DNA of 64,000 bases from Pedobacter arcticus A12 (GTDB taxonomy: Bacteria > Bacteroidota > Bacteroidia > Sphingobacteriales > Sphingobacteriaceae). Where the stretch lies: contig NZ_JH947125.1 in the NCBI RefSeq assembly GCF_000302595.1, positions 164,884 through 228,883 of the forward strand. Direction: 5' to 3'. The position numbers and the translations under genes were made by a program. The notes under the pieces were generated by a model. It worked only from the letters and a program-made list of their open reading frames with translations. It was not told the DNA's origin and made no database searches. This document shows positions 8,518 to 18,026 of the stretch, in pieces. Positions within the stretch are counted from its first letter, which is position 1; the number at the start of each line of letters is the position of its first letter.

Positions 8518-10104
8518 ATGAAAAAGCTTATTACACTTATCATACTCGTTAGCATAATTTCAGGTTCATGTAAAAAGTCACTAGAGCTTACGCCCTATGA
8601 TTTTCTCTCACCTAGCGAGTATTACAACAACAAAACCCAAATGAATGATGCACTTACGGGCATATATTCTATATTGAAACAGCATCCGCTGTATGCGAAC
8701 AATATGCTTGGAAGGATGGGCTTAGATGCTGATCAAGCGTATAATAGAAATTCTAATGACGCAAATTCTGTTGGTGATTATGCCGTGTCAACAGCGGATG
8801 TTAAGGTTCTTACGTTTTGGAGAACGCTTTATCAAGGTATTGATCGGGCAAATGTGTTATTAGAGAATATCGATAAACCAAAAGACTTAACCGATCAAGA
8901 AAGAGCAGTAATTGAAGGGGAAGCGTTGTTTTTGCGGAGCTACTTTTACTTTTTATTGGTAAGTAACTTTGGGGATGTGCCACTGGTTCTATCTTCAATT
9001 AAATCATCCGCTTCTCAGGCTCATCAAGTAGTGAGAACACCAAAAGTACAAGTTTATGCTAAGATTGTGGAGGATCTGGAAAAAGCAGCTGATCAAGTAA
9101 AGCCTATTGATGAAGTAGGAATAGGCGGAAGAGTGAGTAAATCGGCTGCATGGGCTATGCTGGCAAGGGTCAACCTCTACTGGGCAGGTAAGCCAATCGA
9201 GGATCGTACTAAATATCAGGCCGCCAGAGATTGGGCCGAAAAGGTTATAGATTTACCCGTTCACAAGCTAAATACAAGCTTTAAAGATGTTTTTGTAAAA
9301 CTAGCAACCGACCCGTATGATATAGGCGAAAGTATTTTTGAAGTGGAGTTTTATGGAAATGGGATTGGGATTTATGCCACTTTAGGAGGGTATGTAGGTG
9401 TAAATAATGGTATCTACAACCAAACAGACATTAACAAAGGGTTTGGCTATTCTTACATTGCCACCACCATTTATACTTATGATGTATATGAGCCAACAGA
9501 TTTAAGAAGAGATTGGACCGTAGCACCATTCTATTACGCTTTTACTAACGGTGTTGCTTCGGAAGTACTTAGGCCTGCCAATCAAATCATGGTTAGAAAC
9601 TGTGGTAAATTTAGAAGAGATTCCGAAACTCTTTTACCTAAGAACAGAAGTATAACACCACAAAATTTCCCATTGATTAGACTTTCTGACGTTATGCTCA
9701 TGTTCGCTGAAGCAGAGAATGAATTGGGCGCAACTGAAAAGGGTTACAAACAACTTAATAAAGTAAGAAGAAGAGGTTACGGGTTAGATTATAACGTTGA
9801 CAACCCTACTGTAGATTATGCCCCATTCTCGTTATCACACGATAAATTTTTAGAAAAAATTAAGGATGAAAGAACCAGAGAATTAGCTTTTGAGTGTTTA
9901 AGAAAAGGTGATTTGGTACGTTGGGGTGATTTCTTGACCAATATGAAACAAAGACTTCAGGAAGCAAATAGTCATGTTGAGTTTTACGATTTGCGGTTTG
10001 CGAAAGCCATGTTTACAAACGTAAGTGCGAGAGATGTTGTGTGGCCAATTCCTAGCTATGAGTTGGGCGTAAACTTTTCGTTAACACAAAATCCAGGATG
10101 GTAA
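8518..10104 (+). CDS. SusD/RagB-type surface glycan-binding lipoprotein
   Basis: Outer-membrane lipoprotein of 528 residues that forms a lid on the preceding SusC and binds the oligosaccharide. The lipobox is SGSC at Cys18. The SusD N-terminal part with TPR-like helices is evident (EYYNNKTQMNDALTGIYSIL; GEALFLRSYFYFLLVSNFGDVPLVL), as is the RagB C-terminal region (PLIRLSDVMLMFAEAENELG; KDERTRELAFECLRKGDLVRWGDF). Length is normal. Gaps are 4 nt from SusC and 17 nt to the next gene, consistent with one operon. Confidence 0.94.
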   Translation: MKKLITLIILVSIISGSCKKSLELTPYDFLSPSEYYNNKTQMNDALTGIYSILKQHPLYANNMLGRMGLDADQAYNRNSNDANSVGDYAVSTADVKVLTFWRTLYQGIDRANVLLENIDKPKDLTDQERAVIEGEALFLRSYFYFLLVSNFGDVPLVLSSIKSSASQAHQVVRTPKVQVYAKIVEDLEKAADQVKPIDEVGIGGRVSKSAAWAMLARVNLYWAGKPIEDRTKYQAARDWAEKVIDLPVHKLNTSFKDVFVKLATDPYDIGESIFEVEFYGNGIGIYATLGGYVGVNNGIYNQTDINKGFGYSYIATTIYTYDVYEPTDLRRDWTVAPFYYAFTNGVASEVLRPANQIMVRNCGKFRRDSETLLPKNRSITPQNFPLIRLSDVMLMFAEAENELGATEKGYKQLNKVRRRGYGLDYNVDNPTVDYAPFSLSHDKFLEKIKDERTRELAFECLRKGDLVRWGDFLTNMKQRLQEANSHVEFYDLRFAKAMFTNVSARDVVWPIPSYELGVNFSLTQNPGW

Positions 10105-10121
10105 TATAAAATTTAAAGGAG

Positions 10122-11087
10122 ATGAATAAATTCTTAAAACTACTAATTGCAGTTACCATTGTACTGCAAGCATGTGAAAAAATAGAAAGCGTAAAAACAC
10201 CAGATTTTAGCGCTGAACTTGCAAAGCAAACCTATTTCGTAGGCGATACTGTGGAAATATTATTTAAAGGCGATCCTAACTTTATTACTTTTTACTCTGG
10301 CGAGATAGGAAATGATTATGGTTTTAAAGAAAGCCGACAGTTAGACATATCATACCTAATGAATTTTGATACCCAAGTTTTAGACGGCTGGCAAAAAGAT
10401 CAGCTCTCTATTTTGGTGTCGAGCAATTTTGACGAAGATTATTCAATAGATGGTGCTCATAGAGCAACTTGGACAGATGTGACTTCAAAGTTCAGAATGT
10501 TATTGCCACAAGAAAACCGAGTATATACCACAAGCGGTTTCGGCGATATAACATCGGCTATCTTTAATAACCTACAGCAAGATTCTGCAAAAGTTTACTT
10601 TGCTGTTAAACAACAAGTCAAAAACCAAACTATACCCGCAACAATAGACCCAACAAAGAAAAATATAGGTAGCTTAAACAGGGTAAGAGGAGTGGCTATA
10701 CAATCAAAAAGTGCGGTAAATCAAAGTCTATTGTTTAATCATGGTTCATTCGAATGGAAGCTTTTTTCAACACCTAATAAAGAGGCCAACAGAGCAGAAT
10801 TACAGCCAACTGTTATTCAATTAAGGGCAAATGCGGTTGTCGCAAACCTTTCTCAAGAAACCGAAGATTGGGTAATTAGTAAAAAAATGGTATTTGCCAA
10901 GTCTTTAGACGCTGGTCCGGATTGGGGTAAATCGATTAAAAGTTTAAATGATAAAAGATTGGATAGCTATAAATTAAGCTACTCACAACCCGGAGACTAC
11001 ACCATTACGCTTATTGCCTTTAATAGCAATGTTGAAAGCAGAAGTGAAGTTTTAAAACAGATCAATATTAAAATTCAAGCTAAGTAA
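10122..11087 (+). CDS. DUF5017-like surface lipoprotein, probable accessory glycan-binding protein
   Basis: A 321-residue lipoprotein with a signal peptide and lipobox LQAC at Cys18. The N-terminal Ig-like part begins after the lipidation site (FSAELAKQTYFVGDTVEILFKGDPNFITFYSGE), followed by a beta-rich region (DITSAIFNNLQQDSAKVYFAVKQQ) and a closing PKD-like strand pair (PGDYTITLIAFNSNVE). This pattern matches my recollection of the DUF5017 family, often the third gene of SusC/SusD operons and presumed to be a SusE/F-like surface glycan-binding protein. No enzyme motif was seen. The family name is from memory and the role is inferred from operon position. Confidence 0.65.
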   Translation: MNKFLKLLIAVTIVLQACEKIESVKTPDFSAELAKQTYFVGDTVEILFKGDPNFITFYSGEIGNDYGFKESRQLDISYLMNFDTQVLDGWQKDQLSILVSSNFDEDYSIDGAHRATWTDVTSKFRMLLPQENRVYTTSGFGDITSAIFNNLQQDSAKVYFAVKQQVKNQTIPATIDPTKKNIGSLNRVRGVAIQSKSAVNQSLLFNHGSFEWKLFSTPNKEANRAELQPTVIQLRANAVVANLSQETEDWVISKKMVFAKSLDAGPDWGKSIKSLNDKRLDSYKLSYSQPGDYTITLIAFNSNVESRSEVLKQINIKIQAK

Positions 11088-11092
11088 CTATC

Positions 11093-12292
11093 ATGTTAAA
11101 AACCTCTTTTATATTATTTTTATCGATGACCTGTTTTTCTGTGTTTGCACAACAGGTAAAATATAATGGTGTACCCGGTGTAGTAATCAATTATCAAGAT
11201 GTAGAAACGCAACAATACATTGGTTCTCCTGGTATCTGTATTTTACCAAACGGAGATTATATAGCAACCCATGATTTGTTCGGGAAGGGTTCTACAGAAT
11301 TTTCTTCGGCAGTTTCAAAAGTTTTTCTTTCTAAGAATAAAGGAAAGAGTTGGAAACAGATAGCAGTACTAGATGGCCAGTTCTGGTCTAAACCGTTTGT
11401 TCATGGGAACAATTTGTATATTATGGGTACAGATAAACACCATGGAAATGTGGTGATCAAGAAGTCTACAGATGGAGGCTATACTTGGACAAAGCCGGTA
11501 GATGGTAAATCCGGTTTATTAATGGAAGGGGAATTTCATTGTGCCCCTATGCCGGTGATTTCTAGCAATGGTTATCTGTGGCGAGCTATGGAAAGAGCTG
11601 ATGGCGAAATTAAAAAGTGGGGTTTTAGATATGGCACTTTTATGATGTCCATTAAAGACGATGCAGACTTGCTGAATGCTACCAACTGGAGACATACAAA
11701 TACACTTCCGTACGACTCAACTTATCTAAATGGTGATTTTGGAGCTTGGATAGAAGGAAACGCAGTGCTTACAAATGATAACAATATTGTCAATATTTTA
11801 AGAGTTCATAATCCTAAAGACAAAAATAATGAATGGGCAGCTGTTGTAAACATCTCTCCTGACGGGCTAAAATCATCATTCAACAAAGAAAATGGCTTTA
11901 TTAAGTTCCCCGGAGGAGGCAAAAAGTTTTCCATAAGGTTTGATGAAAAAACACAACGATACCTAGCCATAGTTAACTATGTACCTAAAGAATTTAGAGG
12001 AACGGTGCAGTTAGATAGGGTTAGAAATACGCAAGCATTTGTTTCATCTAAAGATTTGAAAACTTGGTACGTACATGAAATTTTGTTACAACACCCTGAT
12101 ATCAAAAAGCATGGTTTTAATTATGTGGATTGGGAGTTTAATGGTGAAAACATCATATACGTTTCTCGTACCGCTTATGATTTTAAAGATAGGAGTGCTA
12201 AAAATTACCACGACGCCAATTTTTTAACCTTTCATAAAATCAAGAATTATAAAAAGTTGTTCAAAAAATCAATTGACGTAATTACACAATAG
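11093..12292 (+). CDS. Sialidase-fold (BNR) beta-propeller protein 1, non-canonical active site
   Basis: Secreted 399-residue protein with a signal peptide cut near VFAQ-QV. Two Asp-box (BNR) repeats are visible, SKNKGKSW (80-87) and STDGGYTW (125-132). GH33-like elements retained are a Glu/Arg pair (WIEGN with Glu221, then LRVH with Arg237) and a late Tyr (GFNYVD, Tyr344) and Arg (SRTAY, Arg359). The position that carries FRIP (first arginine of the sialidase triad) instead reads YIGSP (42-46). It is therefore homologous to sialidases but unlikely to be an ordinary one. It shares HCAP, WIEGN, G-F-x-Y and NYHD blocks with two other propellers in the same operon. Operon context with GH20 and sialate O-acetylesterase points to an exo-glycosidase of host-like glycans. 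A non-catalytic lectin role is the main alternative. Confidence 0.7.
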   Translation: MLKTSFILFLSMTCFSVFAQQVKYNGVPGVVINYQDVETQQYIGSPGICILPNGDYIATHDLFGKGSTEFSSAVSKVFLSKNKGKSWKQIAVLDGQFWSKPFVHGNNLYIMGTDKHHGNVVIKKSTDGGYTWTKPVDGKSGLLMEGEFHCAPMPVISSNGYLWRAMERADGEIKKWGFRYGTFMMSIKDDADLLNATNWRHTNTLPYDSTYLNGDFGAWIEGNAVLTNDNNIVNILRVHNPKDKNNEWAAVVNISPDGLKSSFNKENGFIKFPGGGKKFSIRFDEKTQRYLAIVNYVPKEFRGTVQLDRVRNTQAFVSSKDLKTWYVHEILLQHPDIKKHGFNYVDWEFNGENIIYVSRTAYDFKDRSAKNYHDANFLTFHKIKNYKKLFKKSIDVITQ

Positions 12293-12301
12293 CGACTAAT
12301 C

Positions 12302-14710
12302 ATGCTGAGAAAATTTATTCTATTTCTTTTAAGCAACTTTATGTTGGTGCAGTTTGTAAGCTCGCAAACACAACCATGGGTTAGTCAGGTTAATTTTCAA
12401 TCTCCAACTGCTGGTGCTATATATTTAGGTAGCCCCAGTTTGGTTAAACTTACTGATGGGTCAATTTTAGCCTCCAATGATTATTTTGGAAGTGGAACAG
12501 CATCAGATGAAACTGCAATTTTTAAATCAACAGATAATGGACAAACTTGGGTTTTAAAGAAAAAGATTAATGGAGTTTATTGGGGTACATTATTTCTGCA
12601 TAAAGGAGATGCTTACGTTTTAGGTACCTCTGCAGGTGTAACCTACCGTAGTATTGTTATCATTAAATCAACTGACGGGGGAACAAATTGGACCAGTCCA
12701 GAAAACGGTGTTCTGTTTGATAAAATAGGAGCAAGTAATCCTACCTATCACTGTGCTCCAACGCCTGTTGCCGTTTATAATGGTCGTTTATATAAAGGTT
12801 TCGAAAGATTAGTAAACGCTAGTCAGAGTTTTAGAGGTTATTCTGCTTTCGCTATTTCTATAGATGAGAATGAAACCGACCTGTTAAATCCCGCAAACTG
12901 GAGAAAAAGTACTGAAGTTTCATATGATACATCTTCAGATCAGCCAAATTCTGTTTGGAACACTGGCTGGATTGAAGGAAATATTGTAGAAGGTCCAGAC
13001 GGAAAACTATGGGATGTAATGAGGGTGAATTCAAACCCTTATGTGGATAAAGGTGCAATGATAGAAATTAAAGATGATGGCAGTACTGCGTCTTTTTCGG
13101 CAGCAAACTTTATAAACCTGCCGGGTGGGATGAGCAAATTTGCAATTCGCAGAGACCCCGTTTCTAAACTGTACGTTCTATTTACCAATAATAATACTAA
13201 CCCTGCTTTCCCCGAACAACGTAACGTATTATCCATGTACATCTCTTCTGATTTGCGCAAGTGGCATTTTGCAAAAACATTAATGGAGGATAATTTAGGC
13301 TTAACTGAGGAGCAATCTATCGCTAAAACCGGGTTCCAATATCCAGATTTTCAGTTTGATGGAGACGATATTATTTATTTGGTAAGAACAGCCTATGATG
13401 GAGCTAATAACTTTCACAATTCTAACAGAATAACATTTGGGAGAGTAATCAATTTTAGACAATACCTTGCAGAAGTACAGCCTGTACAAACTATAGGCTC
13501 CATTGGTAGGGTAACGCTTACTTATAATAACCGTCCCGAGATTTATACAACGGTAAGGGCTACCGATGGTAACGTATGGTTGCAACAAAATTTAGGAGCC
13601 GGAAAACTTGCCGAATCACGTACCGAAACCGACGCTTATGGAGATTTATTTGCTTGGGGCCGGTGGGATGATGGGCATCAATCAAGAGCGAACGAATTAC
13701 TGTCAAATACTGTATTAAGTCCCAATAACCCAATAGCACTCAATAAAATGAGTACTAACCCTTTTTATTATTCAACGCCTGCGTCAAATTATTTTTGGTC
13801 TGCCGGCTTGCAAACCGATAAACTAACGGGTGACTTAAGCCAAGTAAACGCATCAACGGGTTGCGATCCTTGTGCCAAATTATTAGGAGAAAATTGGAGT
13901 TTACCACAATCAAGTGAGTGGGAAAACATCGTCATCAAAGAAGGTATAACTAATTATACAACAGCGTACAGCTCAAATTTGAAAATACCATCAGCGGGTT
14001 TAAGAAACGTAAGCAATGGTTTAATAGGCAGTGCGGGTACACTTGCAAGGTTTTGGACTAGGGATGCATTTAGTGGCGGGCAAGCATATATCGCAAGTTT
14101 TACCAATACAGCAGCACTTACTTTGCCGGTAAGTAGAGGCGGGGGGCTATCTGTAAGGTGCATAAGATTACAGAGAACACTGCCAGTAGAATTGGTTGAT
14201 TTTGGAGCGAAGTCTCGGGATAATTTTGTTGAGTTATCGTGGTTTGTAGCAAGTCAAAAAAATAATGATTATTACTTACTGTCTAGATCCTCTGGTGATG
14301 GTGATTTTTCAGAAATCGCAAAAGTTAAAAACATCGACAGTAATCAGCAATATTACTATAAAGATTATAAGCCCTTTAGCGGGCAAAATTACTACAAGCT
14401 TTCACAGACAGATACTGATGGAGCATTCAAAGATTTAAAAACAATAGCTGTATCCGCTGGGATAAAAGACATGAGTGTATATGTCTCCAAAAAGGGCACA
14501 ATAATAACATTCAGTTTAAGTCATTCAACCAGTAAAACGGCTCAACTTAAATTTTCAAATATAGATGGAAAATTAGTAAACACGCAAACGGTAAATCTTG
14601 ATCAAAGCGTAGCTAATATAAATATTGACGCAGCATCATTTAAGGGCGTTTATTTAGCTACAATTTATTTTGATAACGGAGAAGTGGTTAGTAAGAAAAT
14701 TATACTATAA
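12302..14710 (+). CDS. Sialidase-fold propeller fused to a FISUMP domain and a T9SS sorting domain
   Basis: Secreted multidomain protein of 802 residues. Domains in order: signal peptide (1-21); BNR propeller (about 25-390) with YLGSP at 41-45, Asp boxes STDNGQTW and STDGGTNW, WIEGN (Glu225), Arg241, GFQYPD (Tyr347) and VRTAY (Arg362); FISUMP-like domain (about 405-635: VRATDGNVWLQQNLG, DAYGDLFAWGRWDDG, LGENWSLPQSSEWENI, LSVRCIRLQ); then a C-terminal region with an Fn3-like part and a type A T9SS sorting domain (about 640-802, ending GVYLATIYFDNGEVVSKKI). T9SS secretion would place it on the cell surface or outside the cell. The first two domains correspond to the separate neighbouring genes at 16793 and 18027. 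The function of FISUMP domains is not established. Confidence 0.72.
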   Translation: MLRKFILFLLSNFMLVQFVSSQTQPWVSQVNFQSPTAGAIYLGSPSLVKLTDGSILASNDYFGSGTASDETAIFKSTDNGQTWVLKKKINGVYWGTLFLHKGDAYVLGTSAGVTYRSIVIIKSTDGGTNWTSPENGVLFDKIGASNPTYHCAPTPVAVYNGRLYKGFERLVNASQSFRGYSAFAISIDENETDLLNPANWRKSTEVSYDTSSDQPNSVWNTGWIEGNIVEGPDGKLWDVMRVNSNPYVDKGAMIEIKDDGSTASFSAANFINLPGGMSKFAIRRDPVSKLYVLFTNNNTNPAFPEQRNVLSMYISSDLRKWHFAKTLMEDNLGLTEEQSIAKTGFQYPDFQFDGDDIIYLVRTAYDGANNFHNSNRITFGRVINFRQYLAEVQPVQTIGSIGRVTLTYNNRPEIYTTVRATDGNVWLQQNLGAGKLAESRTETDAYGDLFAWGRWDDGHQSRANELLSNTVLSPNNPIALNKMSTNPFYYSTPASNYFWSAGLQTDKLTGDLSQVNASTGCDPCAKLLGENWSLPQSSEWENIVIKEGITNYTTAYSSNLKIPSAGLRNVSNGLIGSAGTLARFWTRDAFSGGQAYIASFTNTAALTLPVSRGGGLSVRCIRLQRTLPVELVDFGAKSRDNFVELSWFVASQKNNDYYLLSRSSGDGDFSEIAKVKNIDSNQQYYYKDYKPFSGQNYYKLSQTDTDGAFKDLKTIAVSAGIKDMSVYVSKKGTIITFSLSHSTSKTAQLKFSNIDGKLVNTQTVNLDQSVANINIDAASFKGVYLATIYFDNGEVVSKKIIL

Positions 14711-14717
14711 AAATTCA

Positions 14718-16784
14718 ATGAGAAAGATCAATTACTTTTTAGGAGTGTTTGTATTGGCGGTGCAATTCAGCTTTGCGCAATCGTCGCAAACACTTAATTT
14801 AATGCCGGTACCTAGTAACATAACCGTTAACCAGGGTAAATTACGTATTGATAGTAATTTTAATTTAGCCATTACTGGAAACGTAGATGAAAGATTATAT
14901 AAAGCCACAACTAGATTTTTGCGTAGGCTAGATGAACAAACTATTTTATGGTTTGTACAAGATCAAATATCTAAGGCAGACAACAGCCCAAAAGCCGTTT
15001 TGCAAATCCATGTACAAAGACCGGGTTTGGTTAAGTTAAAAGAAGACGAATCTTACCAGTTAAATATTGATAAAGACCATATTAAAATTTCTGCAACAAC
15101 AGACATTGGAGCCATGTATGCTTTGGAAACCTTACTACAGCTTCTAGAGGCCGATGAGAATGGTTTTTATTTCCCACAAGTTTCAATAAAAGACAATCCA
15201 AGGTTTGCTTGGAGAGGCTTAATGATTGACGTCGTTAGACATTGGATTCCTTACGAAGTTATTATCAGAAACATTGATGCAATGCTGGGGGTAAAAATGA
15301 ATGTACTGCATTTGCACTTAACAGACGATCAAGGATTTAGAGTTGAAAGCAAGGTTCATCCGTTGTTACACGAGAAAGGTTCAAACGGGAAATACTTAAC
15401 GCAAGCCCAACTAAAGGATATTGTAAAATACGCTGCAGATAGAGGAATTAGAGTTGTGCCCGAGTTTGATATGCCAGGGCATGCGTCTACTTGGTTTCCT
15501 GGTTACCCAGAATATGCAAGTGCACCAGGTCCTTATCAAATTGAAACAAAGTATAGCCATTTTGAGCCCGCACCAACAATGGATCCAACCAATGAAAAAT
15601 TGTACCCATTTATTGATGCCTTTATTGCAGAAATGGCGAGTACTTTTCCGGATGAGTATATCCATATCGGTGGCGATGAAAATAGAGGAGCGCAATGGGA
15701 TGCAAACCCTAAAATCCAAGAGTTTAAGAAAACGCATAATTTGACCGATAACATGGCATTGCAAACCTATTTTAATGGCCGTTTGCAGAAAATATTGGCA
15801 AAGTATAACAGAAAAATGATGGGTTGGGATGAGATTTTGGAACCCGGTATTTCTAAAGACATCATGATTCATTCTTGGAGAGGTAAAAACTCACTCAATG
15901 AGGCTGCAAAAAAAGGATATCCGGTAATTATTTCTTCTGGTTTTTATGTGGATTTATTACGCACAGCCGAAGATTACTATTTGAATGAACCGTTGGCAGA
16001 AAGCGATGACTTAACGCCGAGTCAACTTGCAAACGTTTATGGTGGAGAATCTGCAATGTGGGCCGAAATTGTTTCTGCCGAAACTATAGATTCTAGAACC
16101 TGGCCTTTTACAGCCGCCATTGCAGAAAGATTATGGTCTCCCCGCGAAGTAAGAGATGTAAAAGATATGTACAGAAGGCTTGATGTAGTAAGCACTAAAT
16201 TAGAATATCTGGGCTTAACCCATAATAAAAATTATGAGGTGATGCTGAAGAGGTTGACCAACGGTGCGGATATTCCCGCTCTCAAAACTTTTGTTGATGC
16301 GGTAGAGCCAATGAAAGAACTTTCTAGGAGAAAACAAGGAATTACTTATTACACCCGTACACCCTTAACTATGGTTGTTGATGCTGCAAGACCAGACAGT
16401 AAGGTTGCTAGGGAATTTTCATGGATGGTAGACGATTTTGTACAGAACCCGAATAAAGAATTAGCAAATAAGATTAAATCGCAGTATAAGATTTGGATTG
16501 CTAATCATGCTAAATTAAAAGAAACTATGAAGGTTGCACCAGCTATCAGAGAAATAGAACCAGTATCTGAAAATCTGGCTAAACTATCGGCTACGGGTGT
16601 TAAGTTGGTAGATTATATCATGCTTAAATCATCAAATAAATTAACTGCAAAATCTAAAATGACTTTTGATGAACACGATAAAAGAGAAGATGAAATGCGG
16701 TTTATGGTAAAACCCAAAGGGAACGTAGAAATTGTTATGCTTATTAATGCGACTAAAAAACTGTTAGCAAACACTATTGATTAA
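14718..16784 (+). CDS. GH20 beta-N-acetylhexosaminidase, long form
   Basis: Secreted exo-beta-N-acetylhexosaminidase releasing terminal GlcNAc or GalNAc by substrate-assisted catalysis. I start at the ATG of 14718, which gives a good signal peptide (MRKINYFLGVFVLAVQFSFAQ) and 688 residues; an earlier in-frame start would overlap the previous gene. A GH20b N-terminal domain (about 25-150) is followed by the GH20 barrel (about 155-495): WRGLMIDVVRHWIP, HLTDDQG, PEFDMPGHAS, and the catalytic pair Asp320-Glu321 in HIGGDENRG, plus GWDEIL and SAMWAEIV. About 190 extra C-terminal residues follow the barrel, making it longer than the two other GH20 enzymes here (552 and 539 residues). Its place in the sigma-controlled operon links it to the propellers. 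Confidence 0.93.
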   Translation: MRKINYFLGVFVLAVQFSFAQSSQTLNLMPVPSNITVNQGKLRIDSNFNLAITGNVDERLYKATTRFLRRLDEQTILWFVQDQISKADNSPKAVLQIHVQRPGLVKLKEDESYQLNIDKDHIKISATTDIGAMYALETLLQLLEADENGFYFPQVSIKDNPRFAWRGLMIDVVRHWIPYEVIIRNIDAMLGVKMNVLHLHLTDDQGFRVESKVHPLLHEKGSNGKYLTQAQLKDIVKYAADRGIRVVPEFDMPGHASTWFPGYPEYASAPGPYQIETKYSHFEPAPTMDPTNEKLYPFIDAFIAEMASTFPDEYIHIGGDENRGAQWDANPKIQEFKKTHNLTDNMALQTYFNGRLQKILAKYNRKMMGWDEILEPGISKDIMIHSWRGKNSLNEAAKKGYPVIISSGFYVDLLRTAEDYYLNEPLAESDDLTPSQLANVYGGESAMWAEIVSAETIDSRTWPFTAAIAERLWSPREVRDVKDMYRRLDVVSTKLEYLGLTHNKNYEVMLKRLTNGADIPALKTFVDAVEPMKELSRRKQGITYYTRTPLTMVVDAARPDSKVAREFSWMVDDFVQNPNKELANKIKSQYKIWIANHAKLKETMKVAPAIREIEPVSENLAKLSATGVKLVDYIMLKSSNKLTAKSKMTFDEHDKREDEMRFMVKPKGNVEIVMLINATKKLLANTID

Positions 16785-16792
16785 TTAGAACG

Positions 16793-18025
16793 ATGAGCAA
16801 GAAAATTAAGCATCTATTATTTACCCTTCTACTTTGTACTGCTGTACTTAGCGCAACAATTACGTTTGCGCAGGTGGATGCCGAAAAGGTAGAAACAAAT
16901 TTGTGGAAGAGCCAGGTTGCATGGACGGACCCAGGAAGCAATACATATTTAGGGAGCCCAAGTTTAGTAAAGCTGACAGATGGTAACTTGCTTGCTTCTC
17001 ATGATTATTTTGGAAAGTATGTTAATTCTGATGATACTTTTATTCATCTGTCTAAAGATGATGGGAAAAGTTGGACCCGTTTGGCAGAACTAAAGGGAAT
17101 GTTCTGGGGTAATCTTTTTTTGCATAATGGAGCGGTTTATCTTTTAGGCACTTCAGCTGGTGTTGGTGTAAGAAATATTGTGATTATGAAGTCAATGGAT
17201 GGAGGTAAAACATGGTCTACACCTACCACGTCAAAAAATGGAATATTATTTTCAGAAGGTGTTAACGGAGGAACTGCAAAGTACCATTGTGCACCCATGC
17301 CTATAGTTAATCATAATGGGAGAATATACCGGGCCTTTGAGAATCTTACAGAGTTTTTGCCTGGCATGCGTGGCTATAAAGCCTTTGCAATATCTGCTAA
17401 TGAAAATGCTGATTTGTTAAATGCGGCAAATTGGACAAAAAGTACCGAAGTAGCCTACGACACTTCTAAAGACCCCGAAGGATCAAGAAATACCACGGGG
17501 TGGATAGAAGGCAATATGGTGGTAGGTCCAGATGGTAGGTTGTGGGATATCCTTAGGGTAAACTCGACTCCGTTTTTTGATAGAGCAGCCATGGTTGAGA
17601 TAAAAGATAACGGGAAAGTAGCTGATTTTGATCCACAGAACTTTATTACACTGCCAGGCGGTATTAGCAAATTTGTGATTAGGAAAGATCCAACACAGGC
17701 TATTTATTGGATGTTATCTAATACCAATACAGACACAAATTTCCCATCGCAAAGAAGTGTACTTTCATTATATGCATCTAAAGACCTACGCAACTGGTAC
17801 CACGCCAAAACTTTAATGGAAGATGATCAAGGTTTATCTCCAATAGAATCGATTAAGAAAACTGGTTTCCAATATCCCGACTGGATTTTTAACGGTAATG
17901 ATCTTATCTATTTAAGTAGAACAGCTTATGCTGGAGCAAGAAACTACCATGATTCAAACAGAATAACCTTTGGAAACATAGCCGATTTTAGAAACTATTT
18001 ACCCGAAAATTTAAAAATAAAATAA
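16793..18025 (+). CDS. Sialidase-fold (BNR) beta-propeller protein 3
   Basis: Secreted 410-residue protein with a signal peptide ending near TFAQ. It is the closest relative of the propeller half of the gene at 12302, matching through most blocks: YLGSPSLVKLTDG (52-64), Asp boxes SKDDGKSW and SMDGGKTW, YHCAP, TGWIEGN (Glu239), LRVN (Arg255), FVIRKDP, TGFQYPD (Tyr361), SRTAY (Arg376) and NYHDSNRITFG. As in its paralogues, the sialidase FRIP position is replaced by YLGSP, so the first triad arginine is absent. It is followed by only 1 nt before a FISUMP gene, the same order as in the fused protein. Catalysis is likely from the conserved Glu, Tyr and Arg residues, but the substrate is unknown. 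Confidence 0.72.
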   Translation: MSKKIKHLLFTLLLCTAVLSATITFAQVDAEKVETNLWKSQVAWTDPGSNTYLGSPSLVKLTDGNLLASHDYFGKYVNSDDTFIHLSKDDGKSWTRLAELKGMFWGNLFLHNGAVYLLGTSAGVGVRNIVIMKSMDGGKTWSTPTTSKNGILFSEGVNGGTAKYHCAPMPIVNHNGRIYRAFENLTEFLPGMRGYKAFAISANENADLLNAANWTKSTEVAYDTSKDPEGSRNTTGWIEGNMVVGPDGRLWDILRVNSTPFFDRAAMVEIKDNGKVADFDPQNFITLPGGISKFVIRKDPTQAIYWMLSNTNTDTNFPSQRSVLSLYASKDLRNWYHAKTLMEDDQGLSPIESIKKTGFQYPDWIFNGNDLIYLSRTAYAGARNYHDSNRITFGNIADFRNYLPENLKIK

Positions 18026-18026
18026 G

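Noticed and set aside
14670..14717. Earlier start of the GH20 gene overlapping the end of the preceding gene
   Set aside because: It adds 16 residues that bury the signal peptide; the ATG at 14718 gives a standard leader.
15411..15872. Minus-strand ORF of 153 codons inside GH20
   Set aside because: It is antisense to the conserved catalytic part of GH20 and shows no recognisable protein features.
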